Source of the DNA: Fidelibacterota bacterium | GTDB lineage: Bacteria; Fidelibacterota; Marinisomatia; SCGC-AAA003-L08; D37C17 | Reading direction: 5' to 3' | Assembly: GCA_030748955.1 (NCBI GenBank) | Contig: JASMKZ010000010.1 | Location: 1-38,488 of the forward strand | DNA length: 38,488 nucleotides | Part shown: piece by piece, positions 33,667 through 38,488 of the stretch | How positions within the stretch are numbered: position 1 is the first letter of the stretch | Layout of the letters: every line of letters begins with the position of its first letter | Translations under genes and position numbers: made by a program | The notes under the pieces: generated by a model | Database searches by the model: none | What the model saw: the letters and a program-made list of their open reading frames with translations, nothing else | What the model was told of the DNA's origin: nothing

Positions 33667-36629
33667 TGTTCCTCCAGACAATGATGGTGAATTGCAGATT
33701 TTTTATCTGAGTGATTCCGTTTTTTTCCTTTTTCATCACTTTTTTTGGATAAAATTTTCTCAACTAATTGAGACCGTAATTCTATATCTCTTTCTTTTAG
33801 TTTTTTGTCCGCATCCAAAGAAAAATATTGTATTCCATCAATCCAAGTTTGCTCACATTTAGCATTTGTAGAGAGAGGGTTATCACTCCATATCACAAAA
33901 TCAGCATCTTTCCCAACTTCTAAAGAACCCACCCATTTATCAATATTTAACTGTTTGGCAGGATTTATTGTAACTAGTTTCAGGGCTTCTTCTTCAGAAA
34001 GATTTCCATATTTTACTCCCTTTGCAGCTTCTGTGTTCATCCGCCGGGCTAATTCATTTGAATCAGAATTAAATGAAACATTTACCCCTACATCTGTCAT
34101 AAGCGCCCCATTGTAAGGGATGGCATCAATAACCTCATACTTATACGCCCACCAATCGGAAAATGTGGAGGCATGTGCCCCATGCTCTTTCAGACGATCT
34201 GCAACTTTATAGCCTTCTAATACATGCTGAAAAGTACCGATAGTAAATCCAAAATCTTCAGCCACTCTTGTAAGCATTAGAATTTCATCTTGTCTATAAG
34301 AATGGCAATGAATCTGCCGTTTCCCTTCCATAATTTCTACCAACGCATCGAGCTCTAAATCTTGTCTGGGGGGTACCTTTTTCTTCCATTTTTTTGGATT
34401 ATCAATATAATCATTCCACTCATATTTATACTCTGTAGCGGATGTAAATGCATCCCGAAGGATCTGTTCAACACCCATTCTGGTTTGGGGATATCGAGTC
34501 ATATAATCATCTCCCCAATTTGACTGTTTCACATTCTCACCTAAAGCAAATTTGATTCCGGGCATAGCATTTTTATATAACAATTTTTCTGGAGTTACTC
34601 CCCATCTCAATTTAATAACTGCATTTTGACCTCCAATAGTATTTGCTGAACCATGAAGGATATTTGCCATAGTAAGTCCTCCAGCTAATTCCCTATAAAT
34701 AGCAATATCATCGCTATTTATTACATCTTGAATACGAACCTCTGCTGTGATAGACTGACTGCCTTCGTTTATAGAAAATGCTGCTGAATGAGAATGACAA
34801 TCTATAAGACCAGGCGTAACATGCTTTCCAATACCATCAATTTTTACAACTCCCTTTCCTGAATTTAGACCATAACCAATTTTTTTTACTTTTCCTTTCT
34901 CAAATAAAATATCCACCCCTTCTAATATTCCCTTTTTTCCACAGGTCCAAACTGTAGTATTATGAATAAGAATATTTTTCGAATTAAACCTATTTTCCTT
35001 TTCCCAACCATAAGATCCTTCAGGAAAATAAACAGAAATATTAGATGGAGATTCCACTTCCTTTTTCTTTTTCTCTTGTTCAATACCTCCTGTTTTAAGT
35101 GCATTCCAACTCATGTGCATATCATGAGCGGTACCTTCCATCCTATTTTCTAAAATATGACCCGTAAATCTACTTGGACCAGCAGTGGAATCCAAAATTA
35201 CCTGCCAGCTGATGAAATTTCCTCCAATTTTCAATTTGGACAATGTTAGTTTGGTAGTATCTCTAGTGATGGTTCCGCTATAACTATTATTATTTTTTTT
35301 CAATTCTAATTGATACCACTTTTTGCCCATAGTGACTTTCCACTCTCCTGTAATATCTATATCATATTTAGGTATAACAGGATATTCTTCTCCTCCTATC
35401 CAAACTGAAACTACCTTTGATTTATTATTAAAATAATTCCCACTTAAAATAGATAAATTGGCTAAATATCCTTTCTTTATTCTACCTAATTGATCCCCTT
35501 TACCCATTTTCTCAGCTGGAATGGTGGTGAGTGCAGCCAATGCCTTAGTTTCTGATAATCCCCGTTCTACAGAGCGATTCAGATTTTTTCGAAATTTCTT
35601 TTCTTTTAATCCATATGCAGTGAATGCAATAGGAATTCCTTCTTCAAATAATAATGCCGGATTATTTGCTGCCATGTCCCAATGTTTTAGTTCAGAGGTA
35701 CTATAACTCAGCTCTTCATAGGGGTCCGCAATATCTGGCATAGTGGGAAAATCAAGTGGTAAAATAATAAAAGGGTTTATCTTTGCAATTGTTGAAATAC
35801 GCCGATACTCATAGCCACTTCCCCTAATCCAACTATTTAAGTGAAACTCATTACTTATATTTAAAGAGCGTAAAGTAGAAAGTTCATGATTGGTCTCAAA
35901 AATAAATGGCCTATTTTTATGAATCCACGAGCTGAGAATATCCAAATCTTTATTGTTTTTTATAGGTGGGTTATCCTGTGGAAATTGGCTGGTTTTTTCA
36001 ATAGCTTTGCCATACCAGTTTGCATCCAAAAAAGTTTGACGCAAAAGCGCAACTACTCCAAGAAGAGAATTAGGATAATCATCACTACCCCAGCCATCAA
36101 CCTCATAGGCTATGTCCTGACCAACACCAGATTCTAGTACTGTACCCTCATTATTCAGTTGGACTAACGCAGTCTGACCTTGAAATATTCCTGAATCGGG
36201 TACAATGTGGGCTGTTGTGAAGCCTATTTTACGTAGAGATTCTATTTTTTTCTTTTGGGGCTCATATTGTCCAGATAAATTTCGCCGAGCATTTACTTTA
36301 TGATTCCAGTGGGCATCATGTGGAATGATTTTTTCGGTCTGAGCAGAAATTTCCACCCAGCTATCTATGAATCCGGAATAAATGGTTTTTCCTGACATGT
36401 CCAAAGCTGTGGCATCTTTAGGAATTCGGATATCCCTACCCACATTTTCAATGAGACCATCCCGAATAAGAATAGTTGCATCGTCCAAAATTGAACCTGG
36501 TTCAATGTAAACCTTGGCATGGGTCAACGCCCATACACCAGGTTTATTTTCACGCAAACCGTTTGCAGGTTCTATTTCCCCAAATAGGGTAGCCGAAAGG
36601 CAGAAAGCTAAATAAAGTAAATTTTTCAG
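33663..36629 (-). CDS. Secreted double amidohydrolase with degenerate N-terminal half and probable CTG start
   Basis: About 988 residues. An N-terminal amidohydrolase half (about 30-410) has KTIYSGFIDSWVEI in place of the HxH site and no metal Asp. A small beta-barrel-like domain (about 424-514; ITGEWKVTMGKKWYQLELKK) follows, then an active-looking amidohydrolase half with HSH at 612-614 in TPGLIDCHSHSAA, IHCHSYRQDE, GTFQHVLEGYK and the metal Asp in SFNSDSNEL. A TTG at 36557 would give a protein without a signal. The frame continues upstream to CTG at 36627-36629, directly after a TAA, and encodes a signal peptide (KNLLYLAFCLSATLFG). No ATG, GTG or TTG precedes the signal and I see no Shine-Dalgarno sequence, so the start is uncertain. 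Related proteins are imidazolonepropionase/dipeptidase-like hydrolases. Confidence 0.88.
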   Translation of the reverse strand: MKNLLYLAFCLSATLFGEIEPANGLRENKPGVWALTHAKVYIEPGSILDDATILIRDGLIENVGRDIRIPKDATALDMSGKTIYSGFIDSWVEISAQTEKIIPHDAHWNHKVNARRNLSGQYEPQKKKIESLRKIGFTTAHIVPDSGIFQGQTALVQLNNEGTVLESGVGQDIAYEVDGWGSDDYPNSLLGVVALLRQTFLDANWYGKAIEKTSQFPQDNPPIKNNKDLDILSSWIHKNRPFIFETNHELSTLRSLNISNEFHLNSWIRGSGYEYRRISTIAKINPFIILPLDFPTMPDIADPYEELSYSTSELKHWDMAANNPALLFEEGIPIAFTAYGLKEKKFRKNLNRSVERGLSETKALAALTTIPAEKMGKGDQLGRIKKGYLANLSILSGNYFNNKSKVVSVWIGGEEYPVIPKYDIDITGEWKVTMGKKWYQLELKKNNNSYSGTITRDTTKLTLSKLKIGGNFISWQVILDSTAGPSRFTGHILENRMEGTAHDMHMSWNALKTGGIEQEKKKKEVESPSNISVYFPEGSYGWEKENRFNSKNILIHNTTVWTCGKKGILEGVDILFEKGKVKKIGYGLNSGKGVVKIDGIGKHVTPGLIDCHSHSAAFSINEGSQSITAEVRIQDVINSDDIAIYRELAGGLTMANILHGSANTIGGQNAVIKLRWGVTPEKLLYKNAMPGIKFALGENVKQSNWGDDYMTRYPQTRMGVEQILRDAFTSATEYKYEWNDYIDNPKKWKKKVPPRQDLELDALVEIMEGKRQIHCHSYRQDEILMLTRVAEDFGFTIGTFQHVLEGYKVADRLKEHGAHASTFSDWWAYKYEVIDAIPYNGALMTDVGVNVSFNSDSNELARRMNTEAAKGVKYGNLSEEEALKLVTINPAKQLNIDKWVGSLEVGKDADFVIWSDNPLSTNAKCEQTWIDGIQYFSLDADKKLKERDIELRSQLVEKILSKKSDEKGKKRNHSDKKSAIHHHCLEEQ

Positions 36630-36713
36630 TTATTTGTTAAATTAAATTATTAAGGTAATGGGGGAAAAATATAAAAGCAAAAAGTGGTATAAATCTAATG
36701 GAAAATAGTTTGG

Positions 36714-38488
36714 TTACATTACTGCTTCCAATGATTCTGCTTCCACCCATACCCCATCTGCTTTCATGAGGTCAATGAGGGCATCCACAGCTACTTCCAT
36801 GGGCAAGCTTGACTGTATTACCTCTTGACCACGGTACAGGCTGATTTTGCCTACACCCGTACCCACATAACCATAGTCTGCATCGGCCATCTCACCTGGT
36901 CCGTTTACAATGCAACCCATAATGCCAATTTTTACTCCTTTTAAATGGCTGGTCCGCTCCCGAACCATGGCAGTGGTTTCCTGCAAGTCAAATAGAGTAC
37001 GCCCGCAGGATGGGCAGGAAATATATTCTGTTTTAGATATGCGGGTACGAGACGCCTGAAGAATCCCAAATGCAGTCTGGTTAACTTGTTTAGATGTACC
37101 ACAATGTTCGGAAGCTAGAAACACGCCGTCTCCAAATCCATCTATCAATAAAGATCCTAAATCCGTTGCTGAATAAAGCTGCATATCTTCTATAGGGAGA
37201 TTTCTATAATAGCGTCCAATAATTACCGGCGCAGTGCATTCCTGGGCTAATAGCTTACTAAATATCTGCCGTTGTTCCGCCATTCCATGCTCATTATAGG
37301 TATCTATGAGTAACACTGTGGTTGGATCCTTTTTTATTTTTTCAATTAACTTATAAGAAAGATCCGTTAAAGTGAGATATATAAAATTTAGCTCTGGATG
37401 AAAATCCTCACCATTTAAATATTCTTCAGGATTTATTTGAGGATAATGCTGCTTCGTGTGTGTTTCTTTCCATATTGAATAGTCTTGCACTACTCCCAAT
37501 GTCCCAGGTAATTCAAAATTAATTTCCATTGTATTAATAAATATGTAATCACAGGCAAAATCACCAATCCCCCATTTATCTTCAGATTCAAAATATTGGT
37601 AACCTAATTGAAATAGAGTTTCAGTATTAATTTTTGATTCCAACGATAAATCAGCCATTACCCGGGGGACATTTTCACCGCCTATATTGAGAACGGTGCG
37701 GGTTGTTCTAGGTTTATATTCAAAAGGATTTAATTCAAAATGAGTATTAGTAGCAATCTTTCCATGCTCCTCTCTATAAGCATAGCGATCAACCAGAGTT
37801 TTTGCCACGGGTATTTCATACTCCGGTTCTTCCGTTAAAGAGACTCGAATAGTATCGCCTATTCCATCTTCTAAAAGTGTTCCAATACCCACAGCTGACT
37901 TTATGCGGCCATCCTCTCCTTCGCCAGCCTCAGTAACACCCAGATGAAGGGGGTAATTCATTCCTTCAGCATCCATCTTGTTTACCAACAGACGGTATGC
38001 ATGAACCATGACCCTCGTATTACTAGATTTCATAGATAACACAATTTGATGATAATTATACTCTTCACAAATTCGTAAAAATTCCATGGCAGACTCAACC
38101 ATGCCTAAAGGTGTATCCCCATATCGGCTGAGAATTCTGTCAGACAAAGAACCGTGATTGGAACCAACGCGCATAGCACAGCCTTCCTCTTTGCACACTT
38201 TTATAAGGGGAGCAAAGCGATCATGAATACGTTCCAATTCATTGTTATAGGATTGATCAGTATATTCAATTTCCTGAAATCTCTTTCGATCCACAAAATT
38301 TCCGGGATTAATACGAACTTTCTCAACATGACGAGCAGCTTCTATAGCTGCATTAGGCGTAAAATGAATATCAGCAATGATAGGAGTGGTATAACCCTGC
38401 TGTTTAAGCTTCTGTTTAATGTTGGCTAAGTTTTTGGCTTCCTTTATACTAGGGGCTGTAATACGCACATATTCGCTACCGGCTTCAA
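36714..38488 (-). CDS. ispG: 4-hydroxy-3-methylbut-2-enyl diphosphate synthase, long form (5' end outside window)
   Basis: IspG (GcpE) converts MEcPP to HMBPP in the MEP isoprenoid pathway, using a 4Fe-4S cluster. The frame runs off the right edge; the visible first residues are EAGSEYVRITAPSIKEAKNL, a conserved IspG start region, so little is missing. The TIM-barrel part includes PIIADIHFTPNAA and VRINPGNFVD. A large insert of roughly 250 residues separates it from the C-terminal iron-sulfur domain with CPSCGRTLFDL, IMGCIVNGPGEMADADYGYV. This three-domain form is the one found in plants, Chlamydia and Bacteroidetes/Chlorobi relatives. The TAA stop is 84 bases before the amidohydrolase CTG. 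Confidence 0.96.
   Translation of the reverse strand, partial: EAGSEYVRITAPSIKEAKNLANIKQKLKQQGYTTPIIADIHFTPNAAIEAARHVEKVRINPGNFVDRKRFQEIEYTDQSYNNELERIHDRFAPLIKVCKEEGCAMRVGSNHGSLSDRILSRYGDTPLGMVESAMEFLRICEEYNYHQIVLSMKSSNTRVMVHAYRLLVNKMDAEGMNYPLHLGVTEAGEGEDGRIKSAVGIGTLLEDGIGDTIRVSLTEEPEYEIPVAKTLVDRYAYREEHGKIATNTHFELNPFEYKPRTTRTVLNIGGENVPRVMADLSLESKINTETLFQLGYQYFESEDKWGIGDFACDYIFINTMEINFELPGTLGVVQDYSIWKETHTKQHYPQINPEEYLNGEDFHPELNFIYLTLTDLSYKLIEKIKKDPTTVLLIDTYNEHGMAEQRQIFSKLLAQECTAPVIIGRYYRNLPIEDMQLYSATDLGSLLIDGFGDGVFLASEHCGTSKQVNQTAFGILQASRTRISKTEYISCPSCGRTLFDLQETTAMVRERTSHLKGVKIGIMGCIVNGPGEMADADYGYVGTGVGKISLYRGQEVIQSSLPMEVAVDALIDLMKADGVWVEAESLEAVM

Overview
This 38.5 kb window is AT-rich and almost fully coding. 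Every gene I can support, including the one tRNA, lies on the minus strand, so transcription runs from high to low coordinates. No stretch of more than about 185 bases lacks a gene. I saw no insertion sequence, phage gene, CRISPR array or rRNA. The mix of genes suggests a free-living Gram-negative bacterium of the FCB/Marinimicrobia (SAR406, Neomarinimicrobiota) type: secreted proteins ending in dockerin-like repeats, gingipain-like (C25) proteins, outer-membrane lipoprotein logic, the long form of IspG, and lysine 6-aminotransferase. The lineage is an inference from gene content, not a proven assignment.

Reading in transcription order: (1) ispG (5' end outside the window), then two overlapping secreted amidohydrolase-family genes. 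One is a double amidohydrolase with a degenerate first half and a probable CTG start. The other lacks the metal ligands. (2) Three tandem paralogous C25-family proteins of about 1280, 1503 and 1162 aa. Each ends in a dockerin-like pair and is preceded at a nearly constant distance by the same element of about 38 nt, which contains the dyad TTACA-N3-TGTAA. (3) A lipoprotein with a cohesin-like domain, followed by a thioredoxin/FG-GAP/dockerin protein. Together with region 2 this looks like a cohesin-dockerin surface-anchoring set. (4) A tightly packed operon: cdsA, a MutL-family ATPase with no mutase, a barrel-sandwich protein, a 100-aa membrane protein, a DUF6754-like protein and three more membrane proteins. 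It runs into a lysine degradation pair (ALDH7-type dehydrogenase, lysine 6-aminotransferase), then rsmI, tmk and a ctpA-type protease. (5) tRNA-Val(GAC), thrS, infC, rpmI, rplT and the first codons of pheS, the classic translation cluster.

Three things deserve most attention. The first is the orphan MutL/DUF6754 membrane operon, a conserved-looking but undescribed envelope machine. The second is the C25/cohesin/dockerin set with its shared upstream element and a missing canonical catalytic His. The third is a cluster of non-standard translation starts: AUA for infC, AUU or AUA for the MutL gene directly after an in-frame amber stop, CUG for the large amidohydrolase, and a possibly leaderless thrS made by tRNA processing. 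Several gene starts given here differ from a naive longest-ORF call; the reasons are in the entries.
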